Of a stretch of 64,000 nucleotides of DNA, positions 43,533 to 52,740 are shown one piece after another. Both the position numbers and the translations under genes were made by a program. Within the stretch, counting starts at the first letter, position 1; every line of letters starts with the position of its first letter. The notes beneath the pieces were generated by a model. That model ran no database searches and was not told where the DNA came from. It was given only the letters and a program-made list of their open reading frames with translations. Where the stretch lies: positions 310,001 to 374,000 of the forward strand of contig NZ_CP006880.1 of assembly GCF_000816845.1 (NCBI RefSeq). Direction: 5' to 3'. Source of the stretch: Rhizobium gallicum bv. gallicum R602sp (lineage in GTDB: Bacteria; Pseudomonadota; Alphaproteobacteria; Rhizobiales; Rhizobiaceae).

Positions 43533-45011
43533 TCAGCGTTGCGCCAAGCCCGGCTTGAGCGCGATGTGCTTGTGTTCGATGAAATCGTCCAGCGCGGCCA
43601 GACCGTTCAAGCGGCCAACGCCAGACTGCTTGAATCCGCCCTCCTCGGTACCGTCGTAGACCTTCGCCCAGTCATTGATCCACACCGAGCCCGCTTCGAG
43701 CGCCTGCGCGACGCGCAAGGATCGATCTACATCGCGTGTCCAGATGCTGGCCGACAGTCCGTACTCATTGTCGTTGGCAAGACGGATCGCTTCCGCCTCG
43801 TCAGAGAACCGCTGAATCGTCAGCACTGGACCAAAAGTCTCCTCCTGTACGATAGCAAGACTGTTGTCGGAGACTTCCAGAAGGGCCGGGCGGAAGAAAG
43901 CGCCGTTTGCAAGGGGACCCACATTGATGGGTCCGCCCCGCTCGACGACCTTCGCGCCGGCTGCGATAGCGGCCTCGACCACACCATCGACCCGCGCAAC
44001 GTTAGCGCGGTCGATCAGCGGGCCCATATCGCTGGAGGGGTCGGCGGCGGGGCCAACCTTGACGTTGCGCAATCTCTCCGCCAAGCCGTTGCGCACGGCC
44101 TCATATTTTCCATCCTGCACGAGCAAGCGGGACCCCGTCATGCAGAACTGACCGCTGAAGACAGTCAGCGCCTTTTCCAGTACCGGCAAGGCGGCATCAA
44201 GGTCTGCATCGTCAAAGACGATCATCGGCGTCTTGCCGCCGAGCTCCATTCCGAAACGTTTGAGGTACCTCGCGCCGGCGCTGCTAATGGCTCGGCCGGT
44301 ACGGGTAGATCCGGTGAAACTGACGACTGGAACCTCCGGCGAGTCCACGAGATAAGCGGAGCCCTCAGGACCGCTTTCGAAAAACAGATTGATCACGCCG
44401 TTCGGAAGATCCTCTGCTTCCGCCATAATCTCGGCCATGACGCTTGCCGTCTGTGCGACTTGTGCCGGGAGTTTGATGACGGTGGTGCAACCAGCAGCGA
44501 GCGCTGGGGCGAGTGATCGGATCGTCAGAATAACCGGAGAGTTCCAAGGTGCAATGACCGCCGCGACTCCCATCGGTTGCCGAAGGATCACGGAGATGCT
44601 CCCGGGCTTTGGTGTCAATGCCCGTCCACCTTCGACCAGGGCAGTGGCTGCCGAGTAGCGGAGTTTGCTCGCAACCATGTCCAGCTCGAATGCAGCTTCA
44701 GCCTTTACCTTGCCGTTCTCCAACGACAGAATTTCGAGTAGTCTGTCGCGATTGCGTTCGAAGGCGCACGCTAGTTGGTCGAGCACACCAGCCCGTAATT
44801 CATGATCATGCGCCCACATTGTTTCGCGAAAGGCTTTAGAGGCTGCTGCCACCGCAAATTTCGCTGCCTCAAGGCCGTAGTCGGGGTAGTGGCCGATTAC
44901 GTTATAAGTCGCTGGGTCTATTGACTGTTTCAACTGACCTTCTTGGCATTGAGATCCGCTGATCCAATTGAAGGCTTTGCGGCTCGGTATGTTGTCGAGG
45001 GGCATCGTCAT
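43533..45011 (-). CDS. NAD(P)-dependent aldehyde dehydrogenase
   Basis: Aldehyde dehydrogenase of 492 residues, complete for the family. It has VAAVIAPWNSPVILTIRSLA, the cofactor segment TGSTRTGRAISSAGARYLKR, ELGGKTPMIVFDDADLDAAL with the general-base Glu, GQFCMTGSRLL with the nucleophilic Cys, and EETFGPVLTIQRF. It ends VWINDWAKVYDGTEEGGFKQ and SGVGRLNG. The preferred start is ATG at 45011, with AAGGAT upstream. It oxidises an unknown aldehyde to the acid and is followed by the NTF2-like gene. Confidence 0.94.
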   Translation of the reverse strand: MTMPLDNIPSRKAFNWISGSQCQEGQLKQSIDPATYNVIGHYPDYGLEAAKFAVAAASKAFRETMWAHDHELRAGVLDQLACAFERNRDRLLEILSLENGKVKAEAAFELDMVASKLRYSAATALVEGGRALTPKPGSISVILRQPMGVAAVIAPWNSPVILTIRSLAPALAAGCTTVIKLPAQVAQTASVMAEIMAEAEDLPNGVINLFFESGPEGSAYLVDSPEVPVVSFTGSTRTGRAISSAGARYLKRFGMELGGKTPMIVFDDADLDAALPVLEKALTVFSGQFCMTGSRLLVQDGKYEAVRNGLAERLRNVKVGPAADPSSDMGPLIDRANVARVDGVVEAAIAAGAKVVERGGPINVGPLANGAFFRPALLEVSDNSLAIVQEETFGPVLTIQRFSDEAEAIRLANDNEYGLSASIWTRDVDRSLRVAQALEAGSVWINDWAKVYDGTEEGGFKQSGVGRLNGLAALDDFIEHKHIALKPGLAQR

Positions 45012-45058
45012 ATCTGTGGATCCTTCCACTTTCGAGTATTCGTCCGGAAAGGACGAGG

Positions 45059-45268
45059 CTAGAGCCGGTTACGTGATTGCCACTGCACCATTACCTGTTC
45101 GATTTTGCCGACAATTGTCCTGACTGCGGGTTGGCTAACGTTGGTGACAATTGGCACAACCATGAGCGTTGCGCCCAGTACGCGCAGCGGCATTGGCCAA
45201 TCCTGCATGCAGTCGCCTACAATCCAAATAATCAGAAGGACGCTTGGGTAGACGGCGAGCCACACCAT
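45059..45268 (-). CDS. Small membrane protein, possibly a truncated gene end
   Basis: A 69-residue frame with two hydrophobic spans (MVWLAVYPSVLLIIWIVGDC and PLRVLGATLMVVPIVTNVSQ), separated by DWPMPLR. The pattern resembles the membrane tail attached to some antibiotic-biosynthesis-monooxygenase-like proteins. There is an in-frame stop just upstream and no ribosome site, so it may be a relic of such a gene. It lies 47 bases upstream of the aldehyde dehydrogenase on the same strand. Confidence 0.4.
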   Translation of the reverse strand: MVWLAVYPSVLLIIWIVGDCMQDWPMPLRVLGATLMVVPIVTNVSQPAVRTIVGKIEQVMVQWQSRNRL

Positions 45269-45512
45269 CGCAGTCGTTTTTTTGGCGTTCGAATATTACC
45301 TGCCGCAATCCTGTCATTGCTTGCTTGATCCTTTACCCGGCGCGTTGAATGATCAACGATGGGGCACGTGCATGAGTGTGAGACATGATTACTTCCTCCC
45401 AATGCTTAGCTCGACGTTCTAGTAGCGGTCTGCGCGAACAGTTGCTGTGTTGATATTGGAGAATCGCGGCTGTTGACGGAATGGGGGTATTCGTCGCATC
45501 ATACCGGACATA

Positions 45513-46424
45513 ATGTCTTCAATCGTCTCAATAGAATCCCTTAGCGGCCTCGTCGCGTTTTCAGTCGCCGTCGAAACCGGAAGTTTTGCGGCTGCGGGAA
45601 GGAAGCTTGGTCTATCTGCATCGGCCGTGGGAAAGGCGGTGGAGCGACTTGAGGCGCGTCTAGGCCTGCGATTGCTGAACCGTACGACCAGATCGCTAGC
45701 CGTGACCGGGGAAGGCGACATTCTATATCGATACGTCGCCCGCATATTGAAAGAACTGCAAGACGCTGAGCAAGAGCTTCACTTGGTTCAAAAGGCACCC
45801 CGAGGCCGCATTAAGGTGAGTGTGCCCACAGTCTTAGGTCGCAAGATCATCATGCCGGCGCTCCTCGATTTTCGCATCCGCTTTCCAGATGTGATGACCG
45901 AGATCAGCCTCGATGACGTCAAGGTTGATATTATCAATGGTGGGTATGACGTGGTGCTGCGGCTAGGTGAGCTGGACGATTCGACGTTACGCGCACGGAG
46001 GATCGGACCACACACATTCATAACGTGCGCCTCGCCGAAATATCTTGCACACCGCGGCACCCCGCAAACTCCGTCAGATCTTCATAATCACTGCTGCGTT
46101 TTTTATCGTTTTCCGACCACCGGTCGGCCGGAAGTTTGGGCCTTCAAAAATTCACTCCAACCAACGCCAATCAAGCCCTCTGTCGTTTTAAATGACGGCG
46201 AGGCACTTGCATCCGCCGCACTGGGTGGCTTGGGGATTATTCAGGCGCCGAGCTATCTCGTAAGCGAAGACATTGCGGCGGGACGGCTTCAAGCTGTCCT
46301 CGCAGATTACACGGACGAACGTGGCAGCGTTTCGCTCGTCTGGCCCCCTATGTCGGCACGAGCGCCCAAAGTTCGCGCCTTCATTGATTTCATGGCCGAG
46401 CGCGTTTCCCAAAAGCTTTATTGA
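45513..46424 (+). CDS. LysR family transcriptional regulator
   Basis: A 303-residue LysR-type regulator. The winged HTH lies at residues 8-66: LSGLVAFSVAVETGSFAAAG, RKLGLSASAVGKAVERLEAR and LGLRLLNRTTRSLAVTGEG. The effector domain carries INGGYDVVLRLGELDDSTLRAR, typical of the subgroup that controls redox and quinone-type genes. It is divergent from the aldehyde dehydrogenase unit and may regulate it. The start is ATG at 45513; the ribosome site is weak. Confidence 0.92.
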   Translation: MSSIVSIESLSGLVAFSVAVETGSFAAAGRKLGLSASAVGKAVERLEARLGLRLLNRTTRSLAVTGEGDILYRYVARILKELQDAEQELHLVQKAPRGRIKVSVPTVLGRKIIMPALLDFRIRFPDVMTEISLDDVKVDIINGGYDVVLRLGELDDSTLRARRIGPHTFITCASPKYLAHRGTPQTPSDLHNHCCVFYRFPTTGRPEVWAFKNSLQPTPIKPSVVLNDGEALASAALGGLGIIQAPSYLVSEDIAAGRLQAVLADYTDERGSVSLVWPPMSARAPKVRAFIDFMAERVSQKLY

Positions 46425-46747
46425 GTCGGCACCCAAGATTTCTGTCCACTGCTATGGGACAGTTTGCTGTTTAGGATCGGTCTCATGGGAAATGCTCTTT
46501 AATTCAAGCCACTTAACAGCAGAAGCGCAGGAGCCGAAGGTCGTATCCGTTCAAGACCTGCATCTGAAAACATGCGCGCATTGGTGGCCGGCCATTCTAT
46601 CTGAATTCACGTCATGGCGGATGTTTCCAGCCATCGATCAAGCTCCTTCTTGGCGAACCCTTCACAGATTTTGAGGGTGAGATCAGCACCTGGCTTTGTC
46701 ATTAGACATCCCCTTATTTCTGCAGGAACACATCTCACCCGATAGAA
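46425..46747. other. Intergenic interval with a possible 31-codon ORF
   Basis: No known gene. On the minus strand ATG at 46702, preceded by AAGGGGATGTCTA, opens a 31-residue frame (MTKPGADLTLKICEGFAKKE, then LDRWLETSAMT) ending at 46607. It has a good site and natural composition and may be the surviving N-terminus of a lost gene. Nothing else is visible. Confidence 0.3.
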
Positions 46748-47269
46748 TCAGAGCTTGTAGCCGCCGCTCGCCTCGATCACCTGCGCGGTCACCCAACGGC
46801 CTTCATCGGAGGCAAGAAACGCGACCACTGCTGCGATGTCGGATGTTTCACCATCAGGCAGCCGGCTCAAAGCCGACTGAACGAGGAAGAAGGGCGCTCG
46901 TGCGTGAACAGCGAACATGGTGTTCCAGGCCTCGGGCGTCGCATCGGCGAGGCCGCCCCAACCTGAATTGCCGGCATTGTTGACGAGAATGTCGAGCGTC
47001 TTGCTGGCATTCCGTTCCGTAAGCTCGCGATCGAGCTCATCGTACAAGCTTGGGATAGACCCCGCGTCGGCGAGATCCGCGTGCAGCGTAAAGGCGGTGC
47101 CGCCCGCCTTCTCGATGGCTGCCACCGCTTCCTCCGCGGCAGCGCTGCTTGCATTGTAGGTGATCGCGACGGTCGCGCCTTCGGCCGCGAGCCGTTCAGC
47201 GATCGCCCGACCGATACCGCGTGATCCTCCGGTCACGAGAGCGGTTTTCCCTTTGAGGGCCCGCGACAT
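46748..47269 (-). pseudogene. SDR gene with internal deletion of the catalytic core
   Basis: The 173-residue frame starts as a normal SDR: TGGSRGIG near residue 14, then DILVNNAGNSGWGGL. After FLVQSALSRLPDG it jumps directly to ETSDIAAVVAFLASDEGRWV and TAQVIEASGGYKL, the normal C-terminus. About 75 residues, including the catalytic Ser, Tyr and Lys, are missing while the reading frame is kept. The promoter side looks intact (AAGGAGAATCTC before ATG 47269). The product should bind cofactor poorly, if at all, and cannot catalyse. Confidence 0.8.
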
Positions 47270-47330
47270 GAGATTCTCCTTCGTTAGGCGAAATGCAATT
47301 CAGTGATTTGTGGGGAGCCCGCGTGGTCGC

Positions 47331-48029
47331 TCAGGCGACCCGCTCGCGCACGATCGGGCCGGGACTTGCCTCGACGACCGTGAGAGCCAGGCGGATGAGG
47401 TCAGCGTCGCCACCATACTCGTGGCCCGCGATGTGATGCAGGAGCACGCCAACTTGTTCGAGTTGCCGGGCACCGTTAAGCGGGCCGGCATTGACAGGCT
47501 TAAATCCAGCGTCACCGATCAGACCCCGCGTCACCTCTCCGGCGGCGTCGTCGTCGGTTACGTAGAAGATGTTCGGCTGCAATGGCGATGCTGACCAAGC
47601 CGCCGCTTCGAGCGCGGGAGCCGCCATCAGGTTGAACGCCTTGACGATTCGCGCCTTCGGCAACCGCCGTTGCAGGTCTTCCGCGGTTGAGCTGTCGCGC
47701 ATGAATTCCAGATCGTGGAAGTGCACGAAGTCGGCAGTGACACCGAGCGGGTTCATGGTCTCGATAACGACCTTGCCGTCGAGCGCGCCGCCGACCTCGG
47801 CAACGATTGCTTCGACCCGCGGCCAATAAACGGAGAATAGAACGGCGTCGCCGAACTCGGCTGCCTCTCGGATCGTGCCGAGGCGAGCCTTGTCGCCCAG
47901 CTCTGCAAGTAATGGTGCGATTTTCCGGTCCTCACCGTCCTTCGCGATCACGAGTTCATGGCCTGCGGCCACCCAGGCTCTTGCCAGACGACTGCCGAGA
48001 TTGCCGGCGTTTAAAATTCCGATTTTCAT
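47331..48029 (-). CDS. NADPH-dependent F420 reductase-like NAD(P)-binding protein
   Basis: A 232-residue protein of the coenzyme F420-dependent NADP oxidoreductase fold. It opens with MKIGILNAGNLGSRLARAWV, followed by AVLFSVYWPRVEAIVAEVGG, GKVVIETMNPLG and KARIVKAFNLMAAPALE; later GPLNGARQLEQVGVLLHHIA closes the domain. The first glycine of GxGxxG is replaced (GNAG-like LNAGNLG). Alphaproteobacteria outside F420 producers often carry such proteins with unknown substrates. The start is ATG at 48029 after AGGATATC. A decayed LysR regulator lies upstream. Confidence 0.87.
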   Translation of the reverse strand: MKIGILNAGNLGSRLARAWVAAGHELVIAKDGEDRKIAPLLAELGDKARLGTIREAAEFGDAVLFSVYWPRVEAIVAEVGGALDGKVVIETMNPLGVTADFVHFHDLEFMRDSSTAEDLQRRLPKARIVKAFNLMAAPALEAAAWSASPLQPNIFYVTDDDAAGEVTRGLIGDAGFKPVNAGPLNGARQLEQVGVLLHHIAGHEYGGDADLIRLALTVVEASPGPIVRERVA

Positions 48030-48363
48030 TTAGATATCCTGTCTACTTCAACATTTATGCCCACCGAGGAGCGGTTCTGTTGAAAGTTAGGATATCGCTC
48101 GGGAATAGATTAGATGCCGGAAGAACCTCAGTCTGTTGTTCGTGTGAGCAACAATGATGAACGGAGATGGCCGCGGTTCGGTCGCGGCGCTGGCGCGCAA
48201 CTCAGATCTCTAAGCGAGGTGCAAAGCCAACTATCCGGTCCGGCCGTACCGGCGGGAAGCAGGTCGCGGCTCCCGCCTTGCACGAGCTACACGCTTCGGC
48301 GAGACCCACCGGCGGTCCTACTTGAGGTTCGCCGGCGGCGACGAGTGTTATGGTCGGCTCGCT
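48030..48363. other. No recognisable gene
   Basis: The interval between the oxidoreductase start and the LysR pseudogene stop has only arginine-rich frames without ribosome sites. The oxidoreductase promoter must lie in its left part. No repeat or hairpin stood out. Confidence 0.5.
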
Positions 48364-49275
48364 TCAGGCTAGACTGGCGTCGCTACCATCCCCGAAAGCG
48401 GCGCGACAAAGATCAACGAAGCCACGCACCTTCGGATCCATGTAGCGCGTGGAGGCAAAAACGGCATGGACTGGCATCGGTATGCTTGCCCAGCCCGGCA
48501 AAACCCTTACCAGGGTACCCTCCGCCACATGCGGCTCAGCCATGAACCGCGGAAGTTGCGCCACTCCCAACCCGGATACGGTCAGGTTTTTGGCGGCAAC
48601 GATGTTATCGAGTGCGCACCGTGGCGTCTGCGAGACTTTTTCTGTTGCTTGGCCGTTGACAAGGGTCCAGCTCGCACGGCCGCTGGACGTCTTCGTAATG
48701 AGGTCGTGGCGCTTCAAATCGTCGACGGTGCGGAGCTCTGCACCTTCCTTCAAATATCCAGGCGCAGCATCGAGACCGTACGTTATCTCTCCAAGCTTGC
48801 GGGCCGACAGATCTGAATCTTGCAAAGTTCCGATGCGGATCGCGACATCGATTCCCTCATGAATGATGTCAACGAACCGAATGGAGTATACCGCTTCCAC
48901 GGTGACCTTCGGCCACTTAGACAAATAGGCTGCGATCCAGTTGTCGACCCGCGTGGTGCCGAATTCTGGTGTCGCTGTAACCTTTAGACGGCCCTGCGGC
49001 TCCTGGCTCTGCTGGGCAACGGCTGCTTAGGCCGCCTCTGCGGCGGCAAGGATCGACGAGGCACGCTCGAAATAGTCCCTACCGACTTCCGTGACGCTGA
49101 GCCGGCGGGTCGACCTGTTCAGCAGCCTTGCGCCGAGTTTTTCCTCGATCCGCTGCACGATGCGGCTCACCCGAGCCTTGTCAGTCTCGAGGCGATCGGC
49201 CGCAGCGGTGAAGGACTCCTCCATCACCACCGCGACGAAAACCTGCATTTCTGAAAAGCCGACTGTGGATGTCAT
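48364..49275 (-). pseudogene. LysR regulator interrupted by an in-frame stop codon
   Basis: A complete LysR gene by length (304 codons) with a single TAA at 49027-49029. Upstream of it is an intact HTH (FSEMQVFVAVVMEESFTAAA, DRLETDKARVSRIVQRIEEK, LGARLLNRSTRRLSVTEVG). Downstream, in the same frame, comes AAVAQQSQEPQGRLKVTATP and a full effector domain ending GFVDLCRAAFGDGSDASLA. The intact paralogue at 51.3-52.2 kb has GAA at that place, so one base change explains the stop. The HTH half alone (82 residues) could still be made. It lies upstream of the F420-type gene. Confidence 0.85.
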
Positions 49276-49419
49276 GGGCAACATTCTGTCACGCGCCGCT
49301 TGAGCGATCAATCTGCGCGACCCTTATATATTCGACACTAGTCGGCTCCATACGACTGGACTGTTGTCATTGGAACAACAGCAGAATTCGGTCGATTTGC
49401 CGAATCAATGGTCCAGCAA

Positions 49420-49791
49420 TCAGTCGCGAGCCGTTGTCTCGATGGCGTCGACGCGGTCCGGGTAAAACGCGAGGTATCCCTGGATGATCGGCATGTGGTC
49501 GAAAGGGTTCTCGTACGACCAGGCGACATCCTTAGCGGCGCCATTTCGCGCGCTAAAATAGCTGGCGTCGCCCTTGTACGGGCAGTGGGTGCTGGTGTAG
49601 CTCATGCTGAGTTCGCCCATCGCGACGTCGGCGCGCGGGATGTAATAGACCGGATGGAGGCTCGCCTCCTTAAGGATGAGGGCGTCGCGACTGTCGGCGA
49701 GGATTGCATCATCCAGCTTGACGACGACCCTCTCCCCGGCCGGAGCGATTGTAATCGGATGGTCGGGACCCGGCTTTCTTCCACCTTGCAT
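49420..49791 (-). CDS. DUF427 domain protein
   Basis: A 123-residue protein with the DUF427 pattern: RVVVKLDDAILADSRDALIL, HPVYYIPRADVAMGELSMSY, STHCPYKGDASYFSARN and the closing AWSYENPFDHMPIIQGYLAF with YPDRVDAI. The family forms a compact beta fold of unknown function, often near redox genes. The start is ATG at 49791, with AAGGA eight bases upstream. The gene faces the same way as its LysR-flanked neighbours and may belong to their regulon. Confidence 0.9.
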   Translation of the reverse strand: MQGGRKPGPDHPITIAPAGERVVVKLDDAILADSRDALILKEASLHPVYYIPRADVAMGELSMSYTSTHCPYKGDASYFSARNGAAKDVAWSYENPFDHMPIIQGYLAFYPDRVDAIETTARD

Positions 49792-49908
49792 GTCATGTTC
49801 CTTTTTGTTCGCTAGTGTGCGCAAGTCTCGCGCCGCGCGCGGCCTGCTTGTCCAGAGATACGCGCACCGGCGTTCGCCCGGCCGGGGCCCGCGGATTTTT
49901 GCGTGTGC

Positions 49909-50265
49909 CTACTGTTGGACCGCGACGACGGCGGGCAGCGGGCGCCATGCGATAGTCATTGTCTCGATGCGGCCGTCCTCGCCCAAGCGGACGTGGTCGA
50001 ACGCGTCGATCACATGGTTCTCGAACCGGATCGTGAGGACAGCGATGACGTCGGCGTCCTCGCGCGTCATCATCTTGGGCTCGAACGCGTCGATTGTGGA
50101 GAGCAGTGCGCCGAGGACAGCCGACACACTGGCGCGCCCCTTGAACGGCGTGGGCAGGATTGGGCTATTGAGTTCGACGGTCTCGGACAGATGCTCGCTC
50201 GCGCGCGCAATCTCGCCCTCATGCATCGCCTCGAGGAAAGGGGTGAGGTGGCCTTCGCTCGGCAT
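49909..50265 (-). CDS. NTF2-like (SnoaL-type) protein
   Basis: A 118-residue NTF2-like protein: LTPFLEAMHEGEIARASEHL, SETVELNSPILPTPFKGRAS and a pair of strands ending FDHVRLGEDGRIETMTIAWR. The start is ATG at 50265 (MPSEGHLTP), with AGGAG eight bases upstream; the longer frame above it is unlike this family. It lies between DUF427 and the frameshifted oxidoreductase, on the same strand. The ligand is unknown. Confidence 0.8.
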   Translation of the reverse strand: MPSEGHLTPFLEAMHEGEIARASEHLSETVELNSPILPTPFKGRASVSAVLGALLSTIDAFEPKMMTREDADVIAVLTIRFENHVIDAFDHVRLGEDGRIETMTIAWRPLPAVVAVQQ

Positions 50266-50358
50266 CGCTGCGGCTCCTGAATATGTGAGGCCCGGCGAGC
50301 CCCGCAGGGCTCCCACAACCGAATGCCGGACGCCCTTGGAGGGGCGTCCGGCAGGGGG

Positions 50359-50927
50359 TCAATTTGCGACGGTCGCGGCGCTGGCCTGGGCCATGAAGAG
50401 GTCGACGTGGACCTGCGGCATGCCCTCGAACGTGCCGCCGATCGGCGACGGGCGCTTTGCCTCGTCGATCAGGCGCTGAGCATCTTCGCGCGACACGGGC
50501 GTACCGGGCTGCGTGTAGGCGCGCTCGGCTTCCGAACCCGTCGCCTGCAGGTCTACCGTCGGAGCGTAGGCCCAGAAGTAGATCGGCGTGCTCGGTTCAA
50601 TGCGCCAGCTGTCTGCGAGCGAGCCCGCGTCGATGGCATCGAAGCCGATCTTGTTCGTCTGGTCGAGTACACCTTGCCCGCGAACTTGTCGGCGGGCAGC
50701 TGCTCGGAGGCGGCGATCGGGATCGAGAGCGTGACGATGTAACCCGCCGCGATGGCCTCCTCGGTGGTGCCGGCGCTCGCCAGCGGACCAAGCTTCTCGA
50801 TCAGGTCCTTGATGGTGTCCGCGCCGCGGGAGTTGCTGATCACCACCTTGTAGCCAGCTGCGGTCGCGAGGCGCGCGACTGCCTTGCCGACGAGGCCGGA
50901 GCCGATAATTCCGATAGTTTGTGTCAT
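50359..50927 (-). pseudogene. Frameshifted NADP oxidoreductase (F420-dependent type)
   Basis: ATG 50927 opens an NAD(P)-binding domain: MTQTIGIIGSGLVGKAVARL, ATAAGYKVVISNSRGADTIK and GYIVTLSIPIAASEQLPADK with FAGKV. At about 50670 one base appears to be missing. In the next frame the protein goes on as LDQTNKIGFDAIDAGSLADS, WRIEPSTPIYFWAYAPTVDL and further to a stop at 50359, giving a 189-residue total. The length 569 is one base short of a whole number of codons. The second half does not look like a usual F420-type C-terminus, so a fusion of two relics is possible. A sequencing error is also possible. Confidence 0.7.
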
Positions 50928-51261
50928 TGACGATGTCTTTCTAATTGGGCGGTAGCCGCCGGGAGGGTTCATGCGCCCCGCGCTGTCGCTCGCGTCCCTG
51001 GACTGCGAGAGCCACAGCAAATGGCACGAGGGAGAAATATGAATCTGCCCATTGAGTTACCAGTGGCGGCATGGGCAACGCACTGTTGTCCCTGATGACG
51101 ACAATAATTTTCGAGATGGCGCTGGTATGGGTGCTCGCGCCGATACGCAAACGACTACGCCTCAGGAAATTAGACGGCGGTCACCGAGACAGCGGGGGCT
51201 GACCAGCGCGAGATCGATAGGCTGGAATTTCCGCATCCCGTGGGAGCGCAAGTAAGTTACC

Positions 51262-52170
51262 TCAACTGAAGCATTCAATGTTGGCTTTGAAAGCATCACG
51301 GCAGAGGTCGACAAAGCCACGCACCTTTGGGTCCATATAGCGCGTGGAAGCAAAGACCGCGTGGACTGGCACTGGGATGCACGCCCACGCCGGCAAGACT
51401 CTGACAAGCGCGCCATCGACGACATAAGGTTCAGCCATGAACCCCGGCAGCTGGGCGATCCCTAGGCCTGACAGCGCAAGGTTCCTCGCGGCTATGGTGT
51501 TGTTGACGGAGCAGCGGGGTGCCTGCCACACTTTCTCCGTCTTCTCACCATTTACCAAGGTCCACGTTGGACGACCGCGCGGTGCGTGCATAATGAGGTG
51601 GTGCCGCTTCAGATCCTCGACCGTCCGGACACCGGTGACGCTTCCGAGGTATTCCGGCGAGGCATACAAGCCGTAGGTCAACTCGCCCAGCTTACGTGCC
51701 GATAGCTCTGAATCCTGCAATGGTCCGATGCGAACTGCTACATCGACACCTTCATGAATAATGTCGACGAGACGGTTCGTGTATGACACTTCGACAGTCA
51801 CCTTGGGCCACTTGCGCAAGAATTCGGCAATCCAGCCATCAACCTGCATCGTCCCGAACTCAGCGCCAGCTGTCACTTTCAGCCGGCCCTTCGGCTCCTG
51901 TGTCCGTTGTGCAACGGCGAATTCCGCCGCTTCGGCAGCAGCCAAGATGGATGAGACCCGTTCGAAATAGTCACGACCGACTTCTGTCACGCTGAGGTGC
52001 CGGGTCGACCTGTTCAAGAGCCGCGCGCCGAGCTTTGCTTCCATTCGGCTCACAATTCGGCTCACCCGCGCCTTGTCGGTTTCGAGGCGTTCCGCCGCAG
52101 CGGTGAAGGATCCCTCCCTCACCACCGCGAGGAAGGTCCGCATTTCCAAGAAATCTATTGTTGCTGCCAT
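51262..52170 (-). CDS. LysR family transcriptional regulator
   Basis: An intact 302-residue LysR protein. HTH: FLEMRTFLAVVREGSFTAAA, ERLETDKARVSRIVSRMEAK and LGARLLNRSTRHLSVTEVG. Effector domain: RLKVTAGAEFGTMQVDGWIA, DIIHEGVDVAVRIGPLQDSE and a C-terminus YMDPKVRGFVDLCRDAFKAN. It is a close paralogue of the interrupted gene at 48.4-49.3 kb, and both stand upstream of NAD(P)-binding proteins on the same strand, which suggests a duplicated regulator-enzyme unit. The start ATG at 52170 is chosen to match that paralogue; no strong ribosome site is seen. Confidence 0.92.
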   Translation of the reverse strand: MAATIDFLEMRTFLAVVREGSFTAAAERLETDKARVSRIVSRMEAKLGARLLNRSTRHLSVTEVGRDYFERVSSILAAAEAAEFAVAQRTQEPKGRLKVTAGAEFGTMQVDGWIAEFLRKWPKVTVEVSYTNRLVDIIHEGVDVAVRIGPLQDSELSARKLGELTYGLYASPEYLGSVTGVRTVEDLKRHHLIMHAPRGRPTWTLVNGEKTEKVWQAPRCSVNNTIAARNLALSGLGIAQLPGFMAEPYVVDGALVRVLPAWACIPVPVHAVFASTRYMDPKVRGFVDLCRDAFKANIECFS

Positions 52171-52389
52171 GACAACAGTCTGAAACTGTAACGCGGAATT
52201 ATCAATCCTCAAACAACCGACATTCCGGCTTGTGGACGCGAGCAGAGGTCAGAGCTCGCATGGCGTTAACAATGCGAGGGGTACAAATGGCAGGCCAGCA
52301 AGCTCCCAATTTTCCAGTCATTTATGAAATATGGGGTAGAGGCCAACGGTTCGAGCCGGCTCAAGGCGGCCATTGAACGTCATCAGCTG

Positions 52390-52591
52390 CGGTCGATCGC
52401 GCGGTCGCCCGAGTTTTGCGTCGTGACATTGACGCCGTCACAACGCAATCGAACTTCCGTGGAGCGACGGCTAGGTGGAAGGCCACATCAATCCGCCTGA
52501 AGACGATCAAGCGTGCAATGTATGGCAGAGCAGGTCCAGAGGTCGTTAGAGCGGGAATGCTGCCCCCTCAGCAGCACGACCACAAAATTTG
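52390..52591 (+). pseudogene. ISL3-type transposase C-terminal remnant
   Basis: Plus-strand frames join to read LRRDIDAV, NAIELPWSDG, a stop, VEGHIN and then RLKTIKRAMYGRAGPEVVRA with GMLPPQQHDHKI before the final stop at 52591. This is the typical end of ISL3/IS1001-like transposases (E-L-P-W-S-N-G-x-V-E-G-x-x-N-R-L-K-x-x-K-R-x-M-Y-G-R-A). Two frameshifts and one stop show that it is dead. The rest of the 52171-52740 gap holds no recognised gene. Confidence 0.75.
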
Positions 52592-52740
52592 AGGAACACC
52601 CCGTTTTACTGCCAAACCACACTGAAAACCAAGAGGTCTACTAATAACGGCGTGCCTCCGGTACCTCATAAATTGGAATTTACTTTCGACACGCTTCATC
52701 TCATTAATTGTGATCCCTCACTGATACAATGGAGCATGTG

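Noticed and set aside
48114-48545. Plus-strand frame of 143 codons beside the LysR pseudogene.
   Set aside because: Arg/Pro-rich shadow overlapping the recognisable LysR effector domain on the minus strand.
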